This document shows positions 36,763 to 45,851 of a stretch of 64,000 nucleotides of DNA, piece after piece. Location of the stretch: assembly GCA_023974075.1 (NCBI GenBank), contig CM043791.1:24665642-24729641 (forward strand), given 5' to 3'. Position 1 is the first letter of the stretch. Each line of letters opens with the position of its first letter. The stretch is from Chaenocephalus aceratus (taxonomy: Eukaryota; Chordata; Actinopteri; Perciformes; Channichthyidae). The notes under the pieces are model-generated. The model was not told the DNA's origin. It did not search any database and saw only the letters and a program-made list of their open reading frames with translations. The position numbers were made by a program, and so were the translations under genes.

Positions 36763-36768
36763 TTAGAG
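36459..36768 (-). pseudogene. L2-like LINE ORF2 C-terminal fragment
   Basis: The minus-strand product includes FRIDFKLLLFVFKALNGLAP, AYIAELLHRYTPGRALRSAD, VPKTRLKTRGHRAFAAAGPR and LWNTLPLHVRSAQTLGFFKS. This is the conserved C-terminal tail of fish L2-clade reverse transcriptases. It ends at a natural-looking stop after LKTHFFSLAFV. Everything upstream (endonuclease and RT) is missing through 5' truncation. Confidence 0.85.
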
Positions 36769-37160
36769 GCGAATGCCAGATGCAGCGTAACCGGGAGCGG
36801 GTGCGGGAACACAGCCTTCACTGGTTGAGTTAGAGACGAATGCCAGATGCAGCGTAACCGGGAACGGGTGTGGGAACACAGCCTTCCCCAGCTACCTGCT
36901 TAACGGAAAAACAAGGCAGTTCAGCGTCTACCAGGAGCAGGGGCGAGAACACTGCCTTCACTGGTTGAGTTAGAGACGAATGCCAGATGCAGCGTAACCG
37001 GGAGCGGGTGCGGGAACACAGCCTTCACCAGCTACCTGCTGAACGGGAAGAGTAGAGCGGTGCTGCTACTCGCCAAACAGAAAAAGGGATGTAGCTACAC
37101 CCGCATTACCGGCAGAGGGAGCGGGAGCGAGAGCACTGCCTTCACCTAGCTGGGTAAAAT
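36763..37160. repeat. Tandem repeat, about 140-bp unit (right part)
   Basis: This continues the array at 33966-34492. GATGCAGCGTAACCGGGA recurs near 36779, 36847 and 36987, followed by GCGGGAACACAGCCTTCA. The first unit here is shorter (68 bp), consistent with an internal deletion. The final unit diverges into ACCGGCAGAGGGAGCGGGAG, as does the first unit of the left part (near 34100). Confidence 0.85.
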
Positions 37161-37344
37161 AAAGAAGCAGTACAGTACACAGTACACGCAAGACGTTAGC
37201 CGAGCGGCTGCTGCTAACGATCAAGCGAGATCAAGTCAAATAACACACATGTTTAAGACCAGATAACTAGCTTCTAAAGAAGAGAACAGCATAGCGCCGT
37301 AGTTACAGCAGTAACCATGGCCAGTGCTCACACGGCATAGAACC
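37161..37344. repeat. Duplicated DIRS non-coding segment and one 46-bp unit
   Basis: CAGTACACGCAAGACGTTAG to AAGACCAGATAACTAGC (about 37180-37272) recurs at 39908-39998. It is followed by a single unit of the 46-bp repeat (CCGTAGTTACAGCAGTAACC) at about 37301-37346. Confidence 0.7.
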
Positions 37345-37345
37345 G

Positions 37346-37481
37346 TAGTTCTCAGAGTAACACTCCGTTCGATGTCTCACTATGGGATGCGCCTCAACGT
37401 GTATGCAAACAGAAGCATCAATCTCATTACGCCAATCCTGATTGGCTGGTGATCTTGACGTCTACGTCAGGGAATCCACCC
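37346..37481 (+). repeat. Left inverted terminal repeat of the second DIRS
   Basis: About 135 bp, from the AGAGTAACA-type end through TGTATGCAAACAGAAGCATC, CCAATCCTGATTGGCTGG and GATCTTGACGTCTACGTCAG. Its complement is at 39307-39432. Confidence 0.85.
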
Positions 37482-37921
37482 ACCCTTTTGCGCTACGACG
37501 CAGCGTCATTCAAACACCTCTTCTCGCTTCAGAGCACATCTCGAATTATCAGTAGCCGGGCTAGCTTAACGGTCCACAGACTGAACCCAAAGCTAACATT
37601 CGGTCGACGGGCGCTGACCGGTTACTTTTTGCTTTGCAAGAAGACTGAACAATATTAACACACCAGTTAATATTGTAATCTGCCTCGCCGTTTCTTTCTG
37701 TCGAAATAACGGCAAGGTTTGATTTTTTTCTTCAAGCTAGTAACATACCTGTTGCTAGTTTTTTCTTCCCTCCACACCGACACCACGGTAACGAGGACGT
37801 TCTCTTTTCTCTCTCACACCAGAGGAGACGGAGATAAAAAAAAGTATTAACACACCAGTTAATATTCTTTAAAGAATAAAATCTACACCGTCGCTTTTTT
37901 CCTTTCGGACTAACGGCAAGG

Positions 37922-38680
37922 TTGGATTTTTTTCTCAGTAACGTACCTGTTACTAGCGTGTCCACTCCACGCCGACACCCCGGCGAACGAAGATGGACCC
38001 TTCTCTCCCTCACACCAGAGGAGTCAGGGACTCGGAGGCTCGGCTATGCGGCTGCGGGTTTAAGATCTCAGGCACAGACTCACACCAGGTCCTGCCTCGG
38101 GCTGGAACACGCCCGGGAGGCTATCGATAACCCCGGCTCGTGCGGGCATTGTGCCCGCTTCACAATTAAGAGCCTCTGCCGACGGTTAGCACGCCAAGCT
38201 AGCTTGTCGGGACAGGACCCCCTCATGTCCGCTGATTCGCCGGCCGGCAATCAAGACATGGTGGCGTCCGCCGCTGAACCGGAGCCCCACGCCGTGTCAG
38301 GCTGGGGCCCGGTGGCGGCAAGAGCCGCGAGAGCGGAGCTCCGCGCTGTGTCAAGCTGGGGCTCCCAACTGGACCTCACCATGGTTCCACCCGCGGAGGA
38401 TGTCCTGGAGTTGGACTATATGGAGGACGAAGAGGATACCTCTGAGTTCCTCCTGTCCGACTCGGATGAGGATGACATCTTCGTTTCATCGGCTCAGGCT
38501 GCAAAGCCGGGAGCGATGTCCGCTCTCACGGGCGAAAGCACACCAGCTCCGCAGGCCGCCCATGGAACCGCTGGTGGCAGCCCACCTCCAACCGAGGCTG
38601 GCTTCGACACCGAGCAGGAACCCCACGCTACCGGCAAAGGCAGACCGGTTCCAGTCAGCGATGACCGAACGGGCCAATAA
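37922..38680 (+). pseudogene. DIRS gag-like ORF of the second element
   Basis: A 252-codon frame. It contains CLGLEHAREAIDN followed by CGHCARFTIKSLCRRLARQA (residues about 79-112), a Cys/His cluster found near the N terminus of DIRS ORF1 products, then an acidic stretch (LELDYMEDEEDTSEFLL and DSDEDD). Gag-like coding then continues in another frame (AMTERANKAAALSARALNVS from about 38652), implying a frameshift near 38660. The product probably had a nucleocapsid-like role. The ATG at 37922 lies just upstream of the conserved region, and MDPSLPHTRG in another frame at 37993 may be the original start, so the true N terminus is unclear. Confidence 0.65.
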
Positions 38681-39094
38681 AGCCGCAGCTTTGTCCGCCA
38701 GGGCACTCAACGTCTCCTCGCTGCTGACCGCCTACCAGGCGGAGCTTTGCGAAGACTTGTCGAGCTAACCTGAGCCTGCCGTGTGGGACGAGATCGCAGC
38801 GACATTTGCCTCCGTGTGCAGCGCTGTGCAGTCCAAGCCACGGGCAAAGTACTGGGAATTATGGTGGTACAGGAGAGAGCCAGGTGGCTCAACCTGACGA
38901 ACCTTCCAGACCGGGAAAGATTCTGACAGCTATTCCCGAGGGCATATTTGGCTCTGTTCTAGCTTCGATGCAGCTGAGATGCGAATCAAAAAGGAAGGGA
39001 GACGAGGCTCTCCAGCTCTGTCTCCCTCGAAGGGTCCAGCCGCCACCTTCAATGGTCCCGCGGCAGGCCTTCACTCAAGCTACCTCACGTCCTG

Positions 39095-39304
39095 CCCGGT
39101 TCAAGATACCGAAGCAGCAGAGGTTCGCCTTTCAGGGTGTCTGTTACGAGTACAGAGTACTTCCCTTCGGTCTGTCTCTCAGCCCGCGAGTGTTTGTATG
39201 GTGTACGGAAGCCGCGATAGCCCCGTTAAGACAACAGGGTATTCTCCTGGCAACTTATCTGGACGATTGGCTCCTTCTCGCACAGTCGGAGCAAGAGAAT
39301 GGAT
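39095..39304 (+). pseudogene. DIRS reverse transcriptase catalytic fragment
   Basis: The frame encodes QQRFAFQGVCYEYRVLPFGL, SLSPRVFVWCTEAAIAPL, then LATYLDDWLLLAQSEQE. These are the FAFQG, LPFGLSLSPRVF and YLDD palm motifs of DIRS-type reverse transcriptase, with both Asp residues of YLDD kept. Upstream fingers and downstream thumb, RNase H and recombinase are absent: gag-like sequence precedes it and the ITR follows. It is the portion missing from the minus-strand copy (31016-31249), although the two are different elements. Not functional alone. Confidence 0.85.
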
Positions 39305-39306
39305 TC

Positions 39307-39432
39307 CCTGACGTAGACGTCAAGATCACCAGCCAATCAGGATTGGCTTAATGAGATTGATGCTTCTGTTTGCATACGCGTTGAGGCGCATCCCATAGTG
39401 AGACATCTCACTTCATGTTACTCTGGGGTTAC
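39307..39432 (-). repeat. Right inverted terminal repeat of the second DIRS
   Basis: Complement of 37346-37481. It begins CCTGACGTAGACGTCAAGATC and ends GTTACTCTGGGGTTACGTAA. Confidence 0.85.
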
Positions 39433-39662
39433 GTAAGTAACCTATAGTTACAGTAGTAACTATGGCCAGTACTTACACGGCTTAGACCGTAGTTACAGTC
39501 GTAACTATGGCCAGTACTTACACAGCATAGAGCCGTAGTTACAGTAGTAACTATGGCCAATACTTACATGGCTTAGAACCGTAGTTACAGTAGTAACTAT
39601 GGCCAGTACTTACACAGCATAGAGCCGCAGTTACAGTAGTAACTGTGGCCGGTGCCTAAAAG
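39433..39662. repeat. 46-bp tandem repeat with a palindromic core, about five units
   Basis: The unit CCGTAGTTACAGTAGTAACT + ATGGCCAGTACTTACACAGC + ATAGAG is repeated. Each contains the imperfect palindrome TAGTTACAG..GTAACTA. One further unit precedes the second DIRS at 37301. The related GATAGTTACGGCTGTAACTA occurs at the left end of the whole composite (27075). Confidence 0.88.
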
Positions 39663-40384
39663 TGTCAGCCAAACGGCTGCACACTAGATAATATAATATT
39701 GGGAGGATGAAATCCTCTTTAATGGCCACACATGCAGAGCACACAGCACACACAGTGAAGATTGTTCTCTGCATATCATCCTAGTGCTAGGAGTCTAGTA
39801 CTAGGAGCAGTAAATACAACGATATAGCGCTACTGCAATCAAAACCATGCGTTACCGGGAGCGAGAGCGAGAGCACTGCCCTCACCGGCTGAGTTAAATA
39901 ATGAAGCTTAACAGTACATGCAAGGTGTTAGCCAAGCGGCTGCTGCTAACAATCAAACAACCAAGTCAGAACACAAATGTTAAGACCAGATAATTAGCTG
40001 GGACTCAAATGCTAATGATAGCTCGGGCGCAACGCCACAAGCAGAACTTTCAAAAGAGCATAAGGGCAACTTTATGGGAGAGGAAGCGGGAACACTGTCG
40101 TCACCAAAAAGTCTAAGCCAAACAAAAAATAAGACGGCAATCAGGACAACTTGGCTGGGAGAGGGTGCGGGGACACAGCCATCACCAGCAACAAGTTGAC
40201 ACAAACCGGTCTGTCGAGACTCTGCACAGCGCACAACCGGCCACAACTCCTGGAGGACGCGTTAACGACCCGTAGCTCCGACTGTCAGTCGCGAAGCTGC
40301 ACGCGGCCAGCTGCTTGCAGAGAAATCCCTCAGATCAAACGTTCAAACTTGAACGCTGTAGGCTACAAAAATGTAGCCACGGTA
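39663..40384. other. DIRS non-coding region
   Basis: No frame with domains. 39840-39998 duplicates 37100-37272. GGGAGCGAGAGCGAGAGCAC and AGCGGGAACACTGTCGTCACC are diverged relatives of the 140-bp array unit. It leads into the right ITR. Confidence 0.6.
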
Positions 40385-40562
40385 CTCTCGCGCAGCGAGA
40401 AGATGAAAGGAACAGATCCTCTGACGACACCGGCTGATATAGCTGGTGTCACGTGGGTCAAAGGTGACTTTGTTGTTATTGGTACTCGAGCTGCGCATGC
40501 GCGCAATGGACATATCCAGTGCTAAAGCACAGCCTCTGGCGGTCAGTAGGGACAAAATAGAA
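40385..40562 (-). repeat. Right inverted terminal repeat of the DIRS composite
   Basis: Complement of 27097-27290, for example CAGATCCTCTGACGACACCG and TATTGGTACTCGAGCTGCGC. It ends near GTAGGGACAAAATAGAACGC, matching GTTCTATTTCGTCCATACTG at 27343. Confidence 0.85.
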
Positions 40563-40565
40563 CGC

Positions 40566-41140
40566 AGTGTAGGCGGAGCCGTGACGTCATCTTCAATGCG
40601 AAACACAAAACCAACATCAGCCGTTAGCTGTTAGCCCTCAGAGCTCACAGCTCCTCATATCTGTTCAGAAACTAGACAAAAGTTAATCAAGTACAAACCA
40701 CAGACTGTCTGTGTCATGGTGAATACAGTCGCTGCTTTATTTATGTCTGTATAGGCCGTTGTTGAGAGTGTGGACGGTCGGAGCATATACTGCGTTAGCT
40801 TAGCCGATCTCCATTCAGAAAACACACATTTTAAAAGGTTTTTCGCCTGCTGTCTTGTCCTGCAGACTTGTCAAAGCATTAATTCATGGAGTGTTTACTA
40901 ACCGGTATCAGTATGTTGTTACTTCGGCATCATTTTGAAACGTGTATTACAATTAAATCACGGTAAAAATGTTCATTTTGTTGTAGTTGCCAGTGATTCT
41001 CTCACTAGTTTAGCATACTCAGGCCGGTTGTTGGCCCGGAAAGAACCTCGATTTTGGAGAGCCAGAAAACTGTGAAAAAGTACCCGCTAGCCGGAACTAC
41101 CCCTAGTGGAAATGCAACCAAAAACGGGCTGGGCACGGCA
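40566..41140. repeat. Right piece of the interrupted host DNA element
   Basis: AATACAGTCGCTGCTTTATT near 40723 matches AATACAGCTGCTTTATTTATGT near 19015, a family shared with the 18.3-21.9 kb element. The piece ends in CCCTAGTGGAAATGCAACC (about 41101), the inverse of the GCATTTCCACT signature at 26951. Confidence 0.45.
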
Positions 41141-42959
41141 CGCTTAAACCACGTTTAATAGATTGGCTTTACTGCAGCAATGATGGCGCAGGAAAAAGGG
41201 GCGATCATGTTGAGGTTCCTGTTTGTTAGATAAATGTCAGCACAGCATCTAAAGAGTGAAAAAAAGAAAATCCAAATCACAGATGAGTCTGTAAAGGCTC
41301 TGTTGCAGACGGGCACCTTCAGGCATCAGTCCTGCTGCAGCAGAAACCTTATATTGTTGGTTTGTACATCCCGCACAGTGGAAATGCCCATGAACAGCGA
41401 GTGAATAAGCCAGGAGAATGTCCATATACCATAAGTCAAGACGCTGCCGATTGGCTGTCATCTGTTTAGTATTTTTTGTATATTTGTTTTAGTTGTACTG
41501 CTCTAAGTTACTTACTTTATATTGTAGTTAAATTGTTGGAGAAATACTGTTTTTTGTCGCAGATCTGGACTTTGTTCCTGCATCATCTAATGAATGCAAC
41601 ACACAAAACTGAATGAGGAAACCTATGCGAGCCAAACAAGTATTTGAAAATGTTTCTTTAGTATTAAAAATAGTTTCTGTGATCTGGCATACTGGACTCA
41701 ACATCTTTAAAAAAACTAAACCCTAGGTGCCTCTAGCGTGTTACATGATTTGTTGGTATTAAAATATTTTAATTTGCTTTATTTAGTTGTTGTTTTCCAG
41801 TTGCTGAGGTTGCCCCTTTTCTTTGCATTGTTGCAAATTAATTCTGCTTAGGCCAAACAAACACATATGTTCATATCTGTCTTCCTTTTTTTTGTATCCC
41901 AGTAGTTCAAGAATCTAAATATATAAATCTGTACTCATTGAATAATTTCTTGATTTTGTCTCCTAGCTGCTGATGTTATTGCTGAAGTCCAAGGCCAGTC
42001 ATGGGCATCTGGAACGCCATGTGTGCAGTCTTCCATCAGCTCCTGCAGGTAACTGCCTCTGAAATTACTTTAAATTATAACCATTAAGTTATTTTCAATC
42101 CAGTGATAGTTCTTTCGGATTAATGCAGATGTTCTCATTCATTTTATATGTGTTTTTTTCCCTCTGTTCAATCACATGAATGAAACATGCTGCTCCTGGT
42201 GTAACTACATGGTAAGTTTCAGAAAAAAAAAAAGTTTGTTAAGGTCTCAGTGTGCGTAATTTCGATAACTTCTAGTTTTGTATGTATGTGTTCATGTTCA
42301 TATCTCTTTTTTTAGTGGAAATAAATTGTTGATTTGTTTAATTCCAGACACTAACATAAAGCATAAGCCACTTAATTTAAACATTTTGAGTTTTTGCACA
42401 GTTTCTGAAGTCAGGGTCCTGGATTTAGAAACACTTTGTGGCTAGAATTCTACTTTTGGGGTATTCTTTTAGTAGTAAAAGCTATGTCTTTAAATCCCCC
42501 CCTTAAACTCCACATCCCAGAAAAGCTGTGGCTAACAAGGCAGACTTGCAAGCTTGAAGCATCTGCATCTATTAGAGAGAAGAATCCAAAGCATTGGAGT
42601 AAGGATTAGGAGGAAAGGTGAAGAGAAGGGGAAATCATTCAGGATTAATTTGCCTTCTAGCCATAAAATGGATGTAAAACCTGCATGCTGTAGCCACTTG
42701 AAAGTTGTTGTCAGTGAGGACTCAGCGTGGCTCGTAGTACCTAAAAGTTTGATGTAATTTGTCTAGTGAAATGCAACTAGAAGTTCATTTCCCCCAACTT
42801 CTGATAGACTATAGTTTCCAAATCATAAAAAAACTTGAGATGTAACATGAATGATCTTGAAAATAAATTATAGCAGCGAATAACAGACATAGACTCGAAA
42901 AATATATACTCCTACTGTAATATAATAAAACAATTATTTAAAAAAGGATTATGTATAAA

Positions 42960-43165
42960 TCATGTACAAAGTACACTCAGCCAAAAACGCACCTCTTTGC
43001 ACTGGCTTTTAACACTAGTTGAACATAACATATACTTGCACTATATTTTTCTGTATTATTGTGTTGCACTGTTGGAGAAGCCTGTGACCTAAGATTTTCA
43101 TCGACATAACTACTCGCTATGTTTGTATGACAAATAAAGAACCTTGAACCTTGAACTTTGAACAT
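42960..43165 (+). mobile_element. LINE 3' end fragment
   Basis: GTTGCACTGTTGGAGAAGCCTGTGACCTAAGATTTTCATC followed by TGTATGACAAATAAAGAACC and a CCTTGAA repeat tail is the 3' end of a fish non-LTR retrotransposon. There is no coding part. Confidence 0.6.
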
Positions 43166-43199
43166 TTGTATGTGTTTTTATATGTTTCTAGTTATTGTG

Positions 43200-43345
43200 C
43201 TTTTATCATGTTTTTAATCATTGTTTTGTTATTTTACTCCCATTGTGTTATTTTATATTATATGTATTCCCTGTACAGCGCTTTGATCAACTGAGTTGTT
43301 TTAAATGTGCTTTATAAATAAATAAAGATTGAGATTGAGATATAG
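43200..43345 (+). mobile_element. Second LINE 3' end fragment
   Basis: GTACAGCGCTTTGATCAACT followed by TGTGCTTTATAAATAAATAA and GATTGAGATTGAG is the typical 3' tail of L2-like fish LINEs. There is no coding part. Confidence 0.7.
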
Positions 43346-45798
43346 TAGTTTCATGAAACATGGGAAGGATGGAAATGAACAAGACATAGACAAATGTTTT
43401 TGTCTAAAGTGTAAAATAATTCCTCTTTTTCTTGAACTCATTAGTACAATTACTTATTTTTGATCTTCTTAAAATATAACAGACAAAAGTAATCATGGGT
43501 AAAAACTATTGTTTGGTCCTAACTTGTAAGAAGTGGTGTTTTGGTCTGCTCGGCTGTTTGAAAATCGCACATGTTCAGAGACATTGAGACTGTGAGACTT
43601 TTTCCAATTGGTAGATATCCGGTGTTGGAAAAGCTCCTCTCTTGCGGTTATTTTACCCACAAGCACTATGGGAATGAGTTATAAAAGTGACATTTCCTCG
43701 CTCAGTGGCCTAAGTATGCATAAATAAACACAAACAAAATCTTTCTGCCCAGAGTATCCATCACTCTCCATAAAACTGCTTTGAGTCAAGTCGATGCGTT
43801 TGCACGAGAGCGTAGTCTGAAAAGAGATGACTGAGAATCTATGCAGATCCCATTAGTTGTCTTTCGAAGAAATTACTTCAATGTGCTGTAATACTTATGC
43901 AACACACCTCAAAGAGACAGTCATCAATTTATTGAATTAAAATCTGATATCCTACTGTAGACAACAGTTTCCGAAAAATAATTATCCTCTCTTTTACTTA
44001 TAAAAGTTCTGAAAATGTTTGATTTAACAAGAAGTAAAATAGTAAATAGTTTGCAACAAAACAGATGTTCCTGTGAACAGTTGACCTACATTCACAAATC
44101 AGTTCTCTCGTGCGGAATTGATTCATTAAATACAAAAACTAGTCTTCATAGACAGTTTTCTTTTGTGATATATAATTGCTGCTCTAATCTTATGCTAAAA
44201 CTTCAAGTTAATTTCACATTTTCTGCTATACGTCTTTAATGATGATGGTGCTGGAGAGTGTTTGGATGCAGCTAGAGGCACCTAGGGTTTAGTTTTTTAA
44301 AGATGTTGCGTCCAGTATGCCAGATCAGGGAAACTATTTTCAACACTAAAGAAACATTTTTCAAATATTTGTTTGTCTCGCATAGGTTTCCTCATTCAGT
44401 TTCGCGTGTTGCATTAATTAGATGATGCAGGAACAAAGTCCAGATCTGCGACAAAAAACAGTATTTCTCCAACAAATTAACTATATGCTCACTATTGAAC
44501 TGAATCCTATGTGATGTCTTTCATGAGTTTGCTGTCTTTCATTAGCAGGAGACATAACGTTAAGGCTCAAGGCAAAACAGATCAATGATTACCTTTTTAT
44601 GAGAAACATGGTGACATGTTTACATCACATCATATTTTGGTCAAGATTTGTCTCTAAAAATATTGATAAAATGTAATGCCTCAACTAGTTTATTTTCTAA
44701 ATGATATTCGATTGTTATATTATAACTTTGCAGCTAAAACGAATTACATAAATGAAAAAATTACTCCTTTGATTACTTGTATAGCTTTATAACTTTAGCC
44801 AGGTATACAGCACTCCCAACAAAGTAAATAAAAAATGTAAAACTACAGAAATTATACTGGGTCCGGGTGCAGCAGAGAGGTTCTTCATGTGCACTCACAA
44901 TTCTCAACACAACTTAATAGTGTTTTTAATAAATGCTGTTATAGATATAAGACATAGTTTTAACTGCAGTGAGAATTAATGCTTCAAACTGCAGCATAAT
45001 TGCTTTAAAACAGTGATGCTCATTTAGCAGCCTGCGGGTCACATCTGGCTCCAGCTTAAAACTGCCCCCCCCCCCCCAACTCTACCAGTTCTTGGAATGG
45101 ATTTACCCAGATTCTTGGCCCAATTCTGCAAAAGTTAAATGGTCTTTTTGTGTTAATTGTGACCTTAAGCAGGGTCATGAGCAAATATTTCTACTTGGAT
45201 ATTTCCCGGATCCCACAACGGTCATGGGAGTTGTGCCAGGGAGGTGTTTTGTGGACCTCCAGTATTCATTTTAAAAAGGTTATGATTTATTAAAACATTT
45301 GATCTACTTAAGGTTCTGTATTCACTCTCCATTTTGTGACAGTGTTTACTTTGTCAATGTAATGTTTAAATGTTAATAAGACCCCTGAATAGATGATTTG
45401 AATCAAATTATGCAGCTGCTCTCATTTAGATATGTTGTTTGCTGCAAAAATGCAAAAATATTATATTGAATTACCCTTTAATCTGAAAATATACACCTAG
45501 CCATTTAGGATATTCATATGGTAAAATGTACAACTATAACAACCTCTCACATTAAGAAGGATTTATCGAGTATATGAAACATTGTTTGTAGTGATGTAAA
45601 AAAAAAATGTGTTTAACATGGCAACATATCTCCCGTTAAAAGATGCACTGTTATTATTTAAGCATGTCTAAACGGTCAATAATTCAAAGTTTTCCTCAAA
45701 TTGTGTAATGTTGTGTAAATATAGGCTACTGTAGAGATTTGATGATGAGTATTCATCTTTTGTATTATTTTGATTGGTATTATGCCACTAGAAATGTA

Positions 45799-45805
45799 CT
45801 GATTA

Positions 45806-45846
<41 letters not shown>
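45799..45846. repeat. (ATT)n microsatellite
   Basis: About 16 ATT units, followed by a degenerate TATATTATATTATATT. Confidence 0.9.

Positions 45847-45851
<5 letters not shown>

Larger units (their letters stand above)
37345..39432 (+). mobile_element. Second DIRS element, internally deleted
   Basis: The inverted terminal repeats read GTCTCACTATGGGATGCGCC on the left and GGCGCATCCCATAGTGAGAC on the right. They span about 37346-37481 and 39307-39432, including CGTCTACGTCAGGGAATCCA on the left against its complement on the right. Between them are a gag-like frame, then reverse-transcriptase motifs through YLDD. The RT is followed immediately by the right ITR, so RNase H and tyrosine recombinase are missing. 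It sits within a 46-bp tandem repeat (one unit left, several right). It lies in the opposite orientation to the host DIRS. Confidence 0.85.
27072..40565 (-). mobile_element. DIRS-like retrotransposon composite, 13.5 kb, heavily nested
   Basis: About 190 bp near the left end (27097-27290) recurs reverse-complemented at 40385-40562. Shared landmarks are TGACCGCCAGAGGC, TTAGCACTGGATATGTCCAT, GCGCAGCTCGAGTACCAATA and CGGTGTCGTCAGAGGATCTG. Inverted terminal repeats, rather than LTRs, and a minus-strand order of gag, reverse transcriptase, RNase H and tyrosine recombinase identify a DIRS-group element, which integrates through a tyrosine recombinase. All genes are broken. Nested inside are hAT-like DNA (27412-29788), a LINE (31833-33097), an L2-like LINE (34493-36762) with a Tc1 foldback, and a second DIRS (37345-39432). 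Confidence 0.8.
41526..44482. mobile_element. Inverted-repeat element of unknown family, about 3 kb
   Basis: About 215 bp at 41526-41740 is repeated in inverse orientation at 44265-44482. TAGTTAAATTGTTGGAGAAA on the left corresponds to the complement of TTTCTCCAACAAATTAACTA on the right, and CCTAGGTGCCTCTAGCG on the left matches GCTAGAGGCACCTAGGG on the right. Between the arms no transposase frame is visible. Two LINE 3' tails lie inside (42960-43165 and 43200-43345). A target duplication is not obvious. The superfamily is unidentified, and a chance large inverted duplication is possible. Confidence 0.7.

Noticed and set aside
38400..38768. Other frames overlapping DIRS gag as separate proteins
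   Set aside because: They are shadow frames of GC-rich gag sequence. Only the frame with the Cys/His cluster and its shifted continuation resemble DIRS ORF1.
39433..39662. CRISPR array (regular repeats)
   Set aside because: Units are contiguous 46-bp tandem repeats without unique spacers, in a vertebrate genome, next to retrotransposon termini.
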